DNA of 64,000 nt from CAYSXY01 sp964435165 (lineage in GTDB: Bacteria; Pseudomonadota; Alphaproteobacteria; Rickettsiales; RI-342): the NCBI GenBank assembly GCA_964435165.1, contig CAYSXY010000005.1, positions 1-64,000 of the forward strand, read 5' to 3'. The translations under genes were made by a program, and so were the position numbers. The notes beneath the pieces were generated by a model. It saw nothing but the letters and a program-made list of their open reading frames with translations, was not told the DNA's origin and did not search any database. Of this stretch, positions 24,546-32,827 are shown in pieces. Numbering within the stretch: the first letter of the stretch is position 1; every line of letters begins with the position of its first letter.

Positions 24546-27374
24546 ATGAACACTGCATCCGCCGCTATGACCGCATCACACACCACACCCCATCTTTATC
24601 TTGTCGATGGTTCCGGATTTATCTTTCGTGCCTATCATTCACTGCCGCCACTGACCAATCCGCAAGGAACGCCCGTGGGTGCCGTCTATGGTTTCGTCAA
24701 TATGCTGACAAAACTTGTCGATGATATGCAGGCTGATCATATCGCCGTGATTTTTGATGCGGCCCGTCAGAATTTTCGCCATGAAATTTATGCCGACTAC
24801 AAGGCAAACCGCCCAGAGCCACCGGAAGATCTGGTGCCGCAATTTGCGCTGATTAAAGAAGCAACACGAGCACTTAATCTGCCAGCCATTGAGATGGAAG
24901 GATATGAGGCTGATGATCTGATCGCTGCATACACCAAAGCGGCGCGGGCGGATGGCATGGAGGTGACGATTGTCTCTTCTGACAAGGATTTGATGCAACT
25001 GGTGGGCGACGGGGTGTCGATGTTCGATGCCATGAAAAACCGCCACATTCATGAAGCAGAGGTGGTGGAAAAATTTGGTGTACCACCTGAAAAAGTGATT
25101 GAGGTGCAGGCGTTGATTGGTGACAGCAGCGATAATGTGCCGGGAGTGCCGGGTATTGGCCCAAAGACAGCAGCGCAACTCATTGAGCAGTATGGAACAT
25201 TGGAGAATTTACTGGCTCATGCGGATGACATTCCACAAAAAAAACGCCGGGAAATGCTCATTGAATATGCTGAGCAGGCGCGCCTGTCGCAGCAGTTGGT
25301 CGCGCTGGATGATTCAGTGGCTTTGCCTGAACCGATCCGCGGTTTTGACGTAAAACTGCCGGAAGCTGATGTGCTGGGTGCCTTTTTGCAGCAGCAGGGA
25401 TTTCGCAGTCTCATCGCTAAATGGAAGGCAGTGCTGGGTGAAGAGGTTGCTGCTAAGGCGAAGTCCAGTGAAGCCAGCGATGACGATAAGGCTGTTTTGT
25501 CATTGCCTGAGGCACCGGCGCCTGCCGATTGTGACTATGAATTAATTCAGGATGAGGAGGCGTTACGCCGCTGGATGACGCGCATTGAGCGGGCTGGGCG
25601 CGTTGCATTTGATACGGAAACGGATGGGCTGGATGCGATGCAATGTCAGCTGGTTGGCATCTCGCTTTCTATCATGGCGGGGGAGGCGTGTTACATTCCA
25701 TTGGGCCATGGAAGTGGAGAGACGCAAGGTGACTTGCTGGACGATCATACGGATGATTCCCTGTCGGTAGGCGAGCAACTGAACCGTGACCGGGTGATTG
25801 AGATGCTTAAGCCCATGTTGGAAGATTCAGGCATGCTCAAAGTCGGTCAGAATATCAAATTTGATTTACTGGTGATGCGGCGCTATGGCGTTGATGTGGC
25901 GCCTATCGATGACACGATGTTGATGTCGTATGTGCTTGATTCAGCAGCGAATCGGCACAATATGGATGAGTTGTGCCAATTGCATCTGGGGGTGACACCG
26001 GTGGCATTCAGTGATGTGGTGAATCGGCAGAATAAACGCCGGAGCTTTGCCGACGTTCCGCTGGAAGAGGCGCGCGATTATGCGGCGGAAGATGCTGATC
26101 TTACCCTGAGGCTCCATGACCACTTCGCGCCGCGTCTGATCGATGAACATATGGGTGCGTTTTACGAGACGGTGGAGCGTCCGTTAGTGCCGGTGCTAAC
26201 GGCAATGGAATATCGTGGCATCCGGGTTGATCCGACAGTGCTCAATCAGATGTCGCATGATTTTGCCAGCCGTCTGGAGGTGTTAGGGCAGACAATCTAC
26301 AGACTGGCGGGCCGGGAGTTTACGATCGGTTCGCCCAAGCAGCTGGGGGAGATCATCTATGATGAATTGAAACTCGGCGAAGGAAAAAAAGGGAAATCGG
26401 GTAGCTACGCGACCGGGGCTGATGTGCTGGAAGAATTGGCGGCACAGGGGCATGAACTGCCGACCAAGGTGTTGGAATGGCGGCAGCTTTCCAAACTCAA
26501 AAGTACCTATACCGATGCATTGCAGGCGCAGGTGAATCCGTCGACCGGGCGCGTGCATACGTCATTTTCTATGGCAGGCACTTCGACAGGGCGTTTGAGT
26601 TCGAACGACCCTAACTTGCAGAATATTCCGATTCGTACTGAGGAAGGGCGGGCCATTCGCACGGCTTTTGTTTCTGAGCCCGGACATGTGCTGATTGCGG
26701 CAGATTACTCACAAATTGAATTGCGCCTGCTGGCGCATATGGCAGATATCGATGCGCTTAAGCAGGCCTTTCGTGAGGAAAAAGACATTCATAGTATCAC
26801 CGCGCACCAGGTATTTGGGGTGCCGCTGGAAGACGTAAGCAGTGAGTTACGCCGCACCGCCAAGATGATCAATTTTGGTCTGATTTATGGCATGAGCGCC
26901 TTTGGGCTGAGCCAGCGTCTCGGCATTCCTCGAAAAGAAGCGGCAGATTATATCGAGGCGTATTTCACGCAATATCCGGGTATTCGTCGTTATATGGATA
27001 AGGTCAAAGCCTATGCCAAAGAACATGGCCATGTCTGGACCCTATGTGGGCGCAAATGCGTGATTCGTGGTGCAGGTAGTAAAGGGCCACAAGCTGGTTT
27101 TGCTGAGCGGGCGGCCATTAATGCTCCGTTGCAGGGAACGGCGGCGGACATTATCAAAAAAGCGATGATTGCCGTGCATCGACGGCTGGCCGATGCAGGT
27201 CTGGACGGGTCGATGTTGTTGCAGGTGCATGATGAATTGCTGTTTGAAGTGCCGAAAGACAGAGCAGATGAAGTAGCCACTATGGTGAAGGCGGCGATGG
27301 AATCGGTGGTGTCGTTGGATGTGCCGTTGGTTGTGGAGGTAGGTGTTGCCAGCAACTGGGGTGAAGCACATTGA
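24546..27374 (+). CDS. polA: DNA polymerase I
   Basis: DNA polymerase I fills gaps in repair and removes Okazaki primers. The 942-aa product has all three parts. The 5' nuclease (about 15-300) has the VDGSGFIFRAYH start and GDSSDNVPGVPGIGPKTA. The proofreading domain (about 345-560) keeps the catalytic DTET in VAFDTETDGLD. The polymerase domain (about 600-942) has motif A DYSQIELRLLAHM, the O-helix RRTAKMINFGLIYG and motif C VHDELLFEV. Proofreading residues look intact, unlike some bacterial Pol I. An ATG at 24567 is an alternative start. Confidence 0.98.
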   Translation: MNTASAAMTASHTTPHLYLVDGSGFIFRAYHSLPPLTNPQGTPVGAVYGFVNMLTKLVDDMQADHIAVIFDAARQNFRHEIYADYKANRPEPPEDLVPQFALIKEATRALNLPAIEMEGYEADDLIAAYTKAARADGMEVTIVSSDKDLMQLVGDGVSMFDAMKNRHIHEAEVVEKFGVPPEKVIEVQALIGDSSDNVPGVPGIGPKTAAQLIEQYGTLENLLAHADDIPQKKRREMLIEYAEQARLSQQLVALDDSVALPEPIRGFDVKLPEADVLGAFLQQQGFRSLIAKWKAVLGEEVAAKAKSSEASDDDKAVLSLPEAPAPADCDYELIQDEEALRRWMTRIERAGRVAFDTETDGLDAMQCQLVGISLSIMAGEACYIPLGHGSGETQGDLLDDHTDDSLSVGEQLNRDRVIEMLKPMLEDSGMLKVGQNIKFDLLVMRRYGVDVAPIDDTMLMSYVLDSAANRHNMDELCQLHLGVTPVAFSDVVNRQNKRRSFADVPLEEARDYAAEDADLTLRLHDHFAPRLIDEHMGAFYETVERPLVPVLTAMEYRGIRVDPTVLNQMSHDFASRLEVLGQTIYRLAGREFTIGSPKQLGEIIYDELKLGEGKKGKSGSYATGADVLEELAAQGHELPTKVLEWRQLSKLKSTYTDALQAQVNPSTGRVHTSFSMAGTSTGRLSSNDPNLQNIPIRTEEGRAIRTAFVSEPGHVLIAADYSQIELRLLAHMADIDALKQAFREEKDIHSITAHQVFGVPLEDVSSELRRTAKMINFGLIYGMSAFGLSQRLGIPRKEAADYIEAYFTQYPGIRRYMDKVKAYAKEHGHVWTLCGRKCVIRGAGSKGPQAGFAERAAINAPLQGTAADIIKKAMIAVHRRLADAGLDGSMLLQVHDELLFEVPKDRADEVATMVKAAMESVVSLDVPLVVEVGVASNWGEAH

Positions 27375-27395
27375 TCACGAACGGGATGACACATC

Positions 27396-28352
27396 ATGAT
27401 CATTGAATTGCTGCTGGGCTTTGTGCTGCTGGTCGTGGGCGGCAATGCGCTTGTGAGTGGGTCAGTGACGGTCGCCCGGCATTTTGGGGTGTCAGAGCTT
27501 CTCATTGGCTTGACACTGGTCGGTTTTGGCACATCGATGCCGGAGCTGGTGACCAGCCTGAACGCTGCACTGAAAGAGGTGCCGGGTATTGCTGTGGGCA
27601 ATGTGGTGGGGAGTAATATTGCCAATATTCTTCTCATACTCGGGGTTACCGCCGCTATAACGCCGGTCGGGATTCCCGCCGCGTCGATGAAACGTGACGG
27701 TTCGGCATTAGTGCTGGTGACGGTACTGATGGTGCTGCTTTTTATGCTGGGCACGCTGGGGCGTTGGGCCGGCATCATCCTCATCAGCTGTCTGGTTGCA
27801 TATATTGTCTATTCATATCGGCGTGAGCGCCAGCAGGTGAAGCTCAATAGGGCGGCGGCTGATGCTGACGATATTCCGCGTCTACCGGAACGCCATTGGG
27901 TGCTTGGCCTGCTTCTGGCCGTGGTGGGTATTGCTGTGACGGTGACCGGGGCGCATTTTCTCGTCGAAGGGGCAGTGGCGATTGCGCGGGTGCTGGGTGT
28001 GTCCGAAACGGTCATTGGTTTGACGTTGGTGGCGATTGGAACCTCCTTACCTGAACTGGCGATTTCCATTATTGCGGCGCTCAGGCGCAATGTGGATATT
28101 GCCATTGGGAATGTCATTGGTAGCAATCTGTATAATATTTGCGGCATTCTGGGCATCACGAGCCTTGTCGTGCCGCTTCCTATTCCGGCATCGATAATGG
28201 TGGTGGATATTTGGGTGATGGTGCTGGCCACCTGTTTGCTGATTGGTTTTTTATTCAGTGGTTTGCGTATCGTGCGGTGGGAAGGGTTGACACTGCTTGC
28301 CTGTTACGCTGCTTACATTGGCTGGCTTGCCTTTGATGCCGGTGCTGTATAA
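27396..28352 (+). CDS. yrbG: Calcium/sodium antiporter (YrbG/CaCA family)
   Basis: This 318-aa inner-membrane cation/Ca2+ exchanger has ten predicted helices in two inverted halves. Each half carries an ion-binding alpha repeat: GFGTSMPELVTSLNA near residue 48 and AIGTSLPELAISIIAA near 211, both keeping the key Glu. A further NVVGSNIANILLILG / NVIGSNLYNICGILG pair follows each. It lies 21 bp after polA and could be read from the same transcript. Confidence 0.94.
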   Translation: MIIELLLGFVLLVVGGNALVSGSVTVARHFGVSELLIGLTLVGFGTSMPELVTSLNAALKEVPGIAVGNVVGSNIANILLILGVTAAITPVGIPAASMKRDGSALVLVTVLMVLLFMLGTLGRWAGIILISCLVAYIVYSYRRERQQVKLNRAAADADDIPRLPERHWVLGLLLAVVGIAVTVTGAHFLVEGAVAIARVLGVSETVIGLTLVAIGTSLPELAISIIAALRRNVDIAIGNVIGSNLYNICGILGITSLVVPLPIPASIMVVDIWVMVLATCLLIGFLFSGLRIVRWEGLTLLACYAAYIGWLAFDAGAV

Positions 28353-28418
28353 TTCGTTGTTAAAACGGGTCAGGTTTGTATAAATAGGGCCTTTCGATTG
28401 ACGAGGCGCTTTCTTTCC

Positions 28419-29894
28419 ATGTATACAGAAGTAGTACCGGAACAGTATGATTTTAAGTCACTTATTGAAACAAAAGGCGAAAAGGTGCGTTCTGTGCTTT
28501 CAGGTTTAAAACCGGTGCGCATCTCCGGACAGGAAGTGTTGCCGATTATTGAGGGTGGCAAGGGTATTTCCGTGACTAACGGAGAAAGCTCCGGCGCGTT
28601 TGCGGCTGCCGGTGCGGTTGGGACATTTTCTGGCGTCAATGCCGACAGCTACGATGACAATGGCAATATCATTCCCCAGATTTATCACGGTAAAACACGC
28701 CGTGAGCGTCATCATGAGTTAATTGAGTTCGGGGTTCAGGGTGGCATTACCCAGGCACAGATTGCTCATGAGATTATGGGAAAGGAAGGCCGACTGCATA
28801 TGAATGTGCTGTGGGAAATGGGAGGGGTGGAGCCCATCCTGCATGGCATTTTGGAAAAGACCAGAGGCATGGTGCACGGGGTAACCTGTGGTGCCGGGAT
28901 GCCCTATAAAATTGCTGAAATCGCCGCACAATATAATATTTATTATTACCCTATTGTCTCATCCATGCGGGCGTTTCGTGCCTTATGGAAGCGCTCATAC
29001 AGTAAAATGTCAGACCTGCTTGGCGCGGTGGTGTATGAAGATCCGTGGAAGGCCGGCGGGCATAATGGACTCAGCAATGCGGAATCACCCACCGATCCGC
29101 AGGATCCGTATCCACGTGTGGCGGAAATCCGAGCCTTTATGAACCAGGTCGGGCTGGAAGAGACACCAATTATTATGGCAGGTGGTGTCTGGTATCTGCG
29201 CGAATGGAGCGACTGGCTCGACAATCCGGAGATTGGCCCAATTGCGTTTCAGTATGGTACGCGGCCGATCCTGACGCAGGAGAGCCCTGTCTCCGATGCC
29301 TGGAAGAAGCGTCTCGTTACGTTGAAGGAAGGCGATGTGTATCTGAATCGCTTCAGCCCGACCGGCTTTTATTCATCAGCGGTGCATAATGATTTTATAG
29401 AAGAGCTCAAGCAGCGCGAAGAGCGCCAGATTTCTTATGCTCGCAAGGCGGAAGGTGAAATGAGCGAAGCATTGCCGATCGGCCAGCGCGGACGGCCGGT
29501 CTATGTGACGGCGGAGGATAAGCAAAAAGCCGAGCGCTGGATTGCTGAAGGTTTTACCAACGGTATGAAAACACCGGATGGAACGTTGATTTTTGTCACG
29601 CCTGACAAAGAGAAGCAGATTGTAACCGACCAGATTGAATGTATGGGCTGCCTGAGCGCCTGTAAATTCAGTAACTGGGCGGAGAATGAAAAAGGCACAA
29701 CGGGTTATAAGGCTGATCCTCGCAGCTACTGCATTCAAAAAACACTGCAACAGATTGCGCATTCGGATGATATTGATCATCAGCTGATGTTCTCCGGCCA
29801 TAATGCGTATCGATTTGCCGACGATCCGTTCTATGCTGATGGGTTCGTGCCGACCGTTAAGCAGTTGGTTGACCGCATTATGACAGGTGATTAA
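28419..29894 (+). CDS. Nitronate monooxygenase-like FMN enzyme
   Basis: This is a 491-aa protein of the 2-nitropropane dioxygenase/nitronate monooxygenase superfamily (TIM barrel, FMN). Visible segments are IIEGGKGISVTNGESSGAFAAAGAVGTFSG at the N-terminal FMN loop, MVHGVTCGAGMPYKI, APPIIMAGG-like IIMAGGVWYL and the AFQYGTRPILTQES phosphate-binding region. A C-terminal extension (about 340-491) with a CMGCLSACKFSNW Cys cluster is not part of the basic fold. It marks a longer subgroup of uncertain substrate. The ATG at 28419 is preferred over an upstream TTG. Confidence 0.8.
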   Translation: MYTEVVPEQYDFKSLIETKGEKVRSVLSGLKPVRISGQEVLPIIEGGKGISVTNGESSGAFAAAGAVGTFSGVNADSYDDNGNIIPQIYHGKTRRERHHELIEFGVQGGITQAQIAHEIMGKEGRLHMNVLWEMGGVEPILHGILEKTRGMVHGVTCGAGMPYKIAEIAAQYNIYYYPIVSSMRAFRALWKRSYSKMSDLLGAVVYEDPWKAGGHNGLSNAESPTDPQDPYPRVAEIRAFMNQVGLEETPIIMAGGVWYLREWSDWLDNPEIGPIAFQYGTRPILTQESPVSDAWKKRLVTLKEGDVYLNRFSPTGFYSSAVHNDFIEELKQREERQISYARKAEGEMSEALPIGQRGRPVYVTAEDKQKAERWIAEGFTNGMKTPDGTLIFVTPDKEKQIVTDQIECMGCLSACKFSNWAENEKGTTGYKADPRSYCIQKTLQQIAHSDDIDHQLMFSGHNAYRFADDPFYADGFVPTVKQLVDRIMTGD

Positions 29895-30037
29895 GGCGGC
29901 GTATCCTGGCAGATTATTTCTGATATACATGCGTGACGCCCACGGATGTCGGGGCGCATAGCAGTGACATCTGTTTCGTAATCGTTACGGCTTTAAGAAA
30001 GAGACGGGCAATATCTTGCACGCGTTTTACATTTGTG

Positions 30038-30062
30038 TTAGAATAAGAATGATTCGCAATAA
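30038..30062. promoter_or_regulatory. Fur-box-like site upstream of irr
   Basis: The sequence TTAGAATAAGAATGATTCGC followed by AATAA resembles classical Fur/Irr-type operators (the AGAATGATTCGCA core is characteristic). It ends only a few bases before the irr start codon, suggesting iron-dependent control or autoregulation. Confidence 0.5.
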
Positions 30063-30067
30063 CAGAG

Positions 30068-30520
30068 ATGCCACAACCCATGACGATTGTTCACACGTTA
30101 CCGACTCCTATGACCGGCGAGGCGATTGTTGATCGATTGAAAGATGCGGGATTGCGCCCGACGACGCAGCGTATTGAGTTGGGTCGTATTATTTGGGGCA
30201 AGGGCGATCGGCATTTAACGGCTGAACATTTGCTCAATGAATCGCGTGAGCAGAAGGTGAAAGTATCGCTGGCAACGATTTATAATACGTTGCATCAATT
30301 CACCCAGGCAGGATTGCTGAAAGAGATTGTGGTGGAAGGTGGTCGCTCGTATTTTGATACCAACATTGTCCCCCATCATCACTTTTTATATGAAGATACG
30401 GGTGATCTGATGGATATTCCGGGTGAATATATGGGCATCAGCGGCGTGCCGACACCACCGGATGGCGCTGAGATCACGTCCGTCGAAGTGATTGTGCGGG
30501 TTCGCCGTACGTCGTCGTAA
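30068..30520 (+). CDS. irr: Irr, iron-response regulator (Fur family)
   Basis: Irr is the heme-sensing Fur-family regulator of Alphaproteobacteria and represses or activates iron and heme genes under iron limitation. The 150-aa product has the winged-helix DNA-binding domain (about 25-90, with LRPTTQRIELGRIIW and VSLATIYNTLHQF). The heme-associated triple-His motif PHHHFLYEDTGDLMDIPG sits at residues 103-105. That motif and the D-P-G context separate Irr from ordinary Fur. The N-terminal heme regulatory Cys-Pro seen in Bradyrhizobium is absent. A terminator follows. Confidence 0.92.
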   Translation: MPQPMTIVHTLPTPMTGEAIVDRLKDAGLRPTTQRIELGRIIWGKGDRHLTAEHLLNESREQKVKVSLATIYNTLHQFTQAGLLKEIVVEGGRSYFDTNIVPHHHFLYEDTGDLMDIPGEYMGISGVPTPPDGAEITSVEVIVRVRRTSS

Positions 30521-30547
30521 CGTTATTTTTCTCTGTGTTGATACAGC

Positions 30548-30588
30548 AACGCTGCCAGAACCAGGTTCTGACAGCGTTTATTTTATTC
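30548..30588 (+). terminator. Rho-independent terminator after irr
   Basis: Near-perfect hairpin: AACGCTG then CAGAACC pairs with GGTTCTG then CAGCGTT, with single-base bulges, followed by TATTTTATT. It lies 28 bp past the irr stop. Confidence 0.85.
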
Positions 30589-30821
30589 CGGCATCAGCTA
30601 GTTGCTAACCATCGATATATTTAGCCGGAACAATGTAGATAATAGCTGCACATGCCCATTCGAGGATATCTGCATCCAGTCCTTCGTGGGCGCGAGTCGG
30701 GCGGGGCCACATCCGTTATTATCATTTGCCTGAATTCTTGTCACTCATATCTCTTGCCCACTGTTTCTAGCGAAATCATTCGGCAAGTTTAGCGGAAATA
30801 TTCATAGAGTCATATTGTGAA
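30589..30821. other. Intergenic region, no gene seen
   Basis: This stretch between the irr terminator and the convergent toxin-antitoxin pair holds only a 35-codon ORF on the minus strand (30605-30712) without an RBS. No repeat or RNA gene is recognised. Confidence 0.6.
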
Positions 30822-31184
30822 TTATTCAGATAAAATGCTATCCACATTCACATTCAGCACCTTAGCAATGGCCTTATATTGCTCCACGGTTCCTTTACGG
30901 GCGCGGGTTTCAATCTGAGTAATGGTCACACGTTCCAATCCGGCTTTTTCTGCCAGTTCTTTTTGTGACATGTCGCGATGCAGGCGAAATGCTCTTACAG
31001 GGTGTTCGCCTGTGTCGATGCTATCCATTACATCCAGTGGGAAGGCTTCTTCCTGCCGTGCTTTGGCGGCATCGTAAGCCTGAATGTCTTGGAGCATTTC
31101 GGCATCTTCCACCAGACTTTGATATACTTCCGGCTGCACCAGCACATAGGTTTGGCCGTTTTGGATAATTGTTTCCGGTTTCAT
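30822..31184 (-). CDS. HTH antitoxin of a RelE-type TA pair
   Basis: This 120-aa antitoxin-like protein has an N-terminal part (about 1-55, QPEVYQSLVEDAEMLQDIQAYDAAKA) resembling the dimerisation region of Phd/RelB-type antitoxins. A C-terminal XRE-type helix-turn-helix follows (about 68-120, MSQKELAEKAGLERVTITQIETRARKG). Its start overlaps the toxin stop by 4 bp, and the toxin gene comes first, as in HigBA-like pairs. It presumably neutralises the toxin and represses the operon through the two palindromes upstream. Confidence 0.85.
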   Translation of the reverse strand: MKPETIIQNGQTYVLVQPEVYQSLVEDAEMLQDIQAYDAAKARQEEAFPLDVMDSIDTGEHPVRAFRLHRDMSQKELAEKAGLERVTITQIETRARKGTVEQYKAIAKVLNVNVDSILSE

Positions 31185-31441
31185 TCGTATATTCCTCCTC
31201 TCGCACCTACTTCCAACACCACCAGCACCAGCCGGTCATCATGCAGCTCATAAATGACCCGCCAGTCGCCCACACGCAGGCGGAAAGCCGGGCGGCTCTT
31301 CAGGGCTTTCACGTTGTTGTTCGGGGCATAAGGTGCCTCTGCCACTTGTGCCAATTTATCCCGTATCCGCATCTGCCAGCTGGCTGGCAACCGCTTCAGT
31401 TGTTTGTACGCCGTAGGCGTGATGTCGATGCGGTAAGCCAT
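31181..31441 (-). CDS. RelE/ParE-family toxin
   Basis: This 86-aa toxin of the RelE/ParE superfamily is probably a ribosome-dependent mRNA interferase. Typical segments are ITPTAYKQLKRLPASWQMRIRDKL, the FRLRVGDWRVIYEL core and LVVLEVGARGGIYE at the end, with the basic residues expected in the active site (K, R in the RLRVGDWRVIY strand). The ATG at 31441 is chosen over a TTG nine bases upstream because it leaves both operators outside the gene. Confidence 0.88.
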   Translation of the reverse strand: MAYRIDITPTAYKQLKRLPASWQMRIRDKLAQVAEAPYAPNNNVKALKSRPAFRLRVGDWRVIYELHDDRLVLVVLEVGARGGIYE

Positions 31442-31450
31442 ACATAGCAA

Positions 31451-31467
31451 TGTAACATATTGTTACA
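31451..31467. promoter_or_regulatory. Toxin-antitoxin operator 1
   Basis: Perfect palindrome TGTAACATATTGTTACA, 9 bp upstream of the toxin ATG. It shares its half-site with a second palindrome 35 bp away (centre to centre). Such twin sites are typical of operators bound by the HTH antitoxin. Confidence 0.7.
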
Positions 31468-31485
31468 TAACAAGCAAGGGGTGTT

Positions 31486-31502
31486 TGTAACGAATTGTTA
31501 CA
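31486..31502. promoter_or_regulatory. Toxin-antitoxin operator 2
   Basis: Near-palindrome TGTAACGAATTGTTACA with one mismatch between the arms and the same half-sites as operator 1. It lies between the toxin and the SH3-domain gene stop. Confidence 0.65.
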
Positions 31503-31521
31503 TTAAAATTTTTTCATTAAT

Positions 31522-32019
31522 CTAATCAATGACTTCGTCATCATAGACACCCCACAGCGTTTGCTTGGGTGTCCAGCCTTTGAGATTGTCCAACTGCAGG
31601 CGGCACCAGGTGGCATCGCACTCGACAATATCAGCCACCACACCATTCTCTGCGCGCAGCACGGGGCTGGAGGCGCTATCCGGCCTACGGTAGAGAGTGA
31701 TGATGTCATGATAGATGATGGCGGTGCGGCGGCCGGAGAGTAATGACTTATGGACCCAGCCGGATTCGCCGGTAATATCGCGTACCTGGCGCCAATGTTC
31801 AAATTCGTCCGTGACTTCCATCGGCAGCCATTTTTTGCGGTAGACCCAGCGGATGGGATAGCGAATGCCGGGGCCGGTACGAAGGTTCACTTCGGATGAT
31901 TTGAGCGAGACAAAGCGCGGAATCGGCAGGCCGGAGCTTTTATCTGCCAGTGCTTGTGTTGGCGTCCAGACGACAAGGCAGCATACGCTTATGATATAGA
32001 CAAAGGATTTGATGCTCAC
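31522..32019 (-). CDS. Secreted protein with two bacterial SH3 domains
   Basis: This 165-aa exported protein has a signal peptide ending near TQALADKS. A first SH3 domain (about 38-95) contains VNLRTGPGIRYPIRWVY and ESGWVHKSLLSG. A second (about 100-160) contains ITLYRRPDSASSPV and WCRLQLDNLKGWTPKQTLWG. SH3b domains of this type usually bind cell-wall peptides. It lies 44 bp after the ThiF-like gene on the same strand. No catalytic domain is attached, so a scaffolding or wall-binding role is the most that can be inferred. Confidence 0.85.
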   Translation of the reverse strand: MSIKSFVYIISVCCLVVWTPTQALADKSSGLPIPRFVSLKSSEVNLRTGPGIRYPIRWVYRKKWLPMEVTDEFEHWRQVRDITGESGWVHKSLLSGRRTAIIYHDIITLYRRPDSASSPVLRAENGVVADIVECDATWCRLQLDNLKGWTPKQTLWGVYDDEVID

Positions 32020-32062
32020 CGTGAGGACTCTGAGATAGATGTTGACGATGGTTTACACTTAA

Positions 32063-32827
32063 TCACTTGCTGGCCGCTTTGGCAAGCGGCGCATGGTGCG
32101 GGCAGGCCGGGTCGCGCTGCAGGCGGCTTTCGCACCATCGCAGTTGTGTCGCGTCAAAGCGTAGTAGACGGCCTGTTAAGGCAGTGCCGATTCCAAGCAA
32201 GCAGTTGATAGCCTGCATGGCCTGCATGGTGCCAATGATGCCGGGCAAGGGGCCGGGTACGCCAGTCTCAGCGCAGTTTGTCGGTGCATTGTCGCTGTCA
32301 GGGTGCAGGCAAGCATAACAGGGATTGTCGGGCTGGCGTGCGTCAAACAGACTCATCAAGGCGCTGAACCCACCGATGGCGGCATAGACCCACGGCGTGT
32401 GCGTTTGTGTTGCATAGTTATGCATGATCTGGCGTGCCTGATGGTTATCGGTGCCATCAAGAATGATATCCGTGCCGCGTAGCAGTTCGTCGCTATTATC
32501 CGCAGTGAGCGGTTCTGTCACGATGTCTATTTGACAGCCGCTGTTACGTTCCAACACTGTTTCACGCGCCGCTTCGACCTTCAGCCGACCGACATCACCT
32601 TCCTCATACAATACTTGCCGTTGCAGATTATGCAGGCTGACACGATCGTCATCGATGAAGATCAATTGACCGATGCCGGCGGCGGCAAGATAGAGCGCTG
32701 CCGGGCAGCCGAGGCCGCCAAGCCCGACAATAGCTATCCGGCTGGAAAGCAGGCGTTGCTGGCCTGCTTCGCCAATGTGCGGCAGGATGGTCTGGCGTGC
32801 ATAACGTTCCGGCGAGTGGTTACCCAA
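32063..32827 (-). CDS. moeB: ThiF/MoeB/HesA-type adenylyltransferase
   Basis: This E1-like enzyme adenylates the C-terminus of a small sulfur-carrier protein (MoaD, ThiS or similar). Visible are the Rossmann loop IVGLGGLGCPAALYLAAAGIG, the acidic D in FIDDDRVSLHNLQRQ, the TDNHQARQ substrate region and CysXXCys-type motifs for zinc (CYAC, with CPHH near the end). No rhodanese domain is fused. The reading frame is open to 32887 with no ATG. The TTG at 32827 (254 aa) just overlaps the cysK stop and fits the family N-terminus (SPERYARQTILP), but the start is uncertain. It is coupled to cysK. Confidence 0.85.
   Translation of the reverse strand: MGNHSPERYARQTILPHIGEAGQQRLLSSRIAIVGLGGLGCPAALYLAAAGIGQLIFIDDDRVSLHNLQRQVLYEEGDVGRLKVEAARETVLERNSGCQIDIVTEPLTADNSDELLRGTDIILDGTDNHQARQIMHNYATQTHTPWVYAAIGGFSALMSLFDARQPDNPCYACLHPDSDNAPTNCAETGVPGPLPGIIGTMQAMQAINCLLGIGTALTGRLLRFDATQLRWCESRLQRDPACPHHAPLAKAASK

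Noticed and set aside
30605..30712. 35-codon ORF (MWPRPTRAHEGL...) on the minus strand
   Set aside because: No RBS, no recognisable family, and too short to support.
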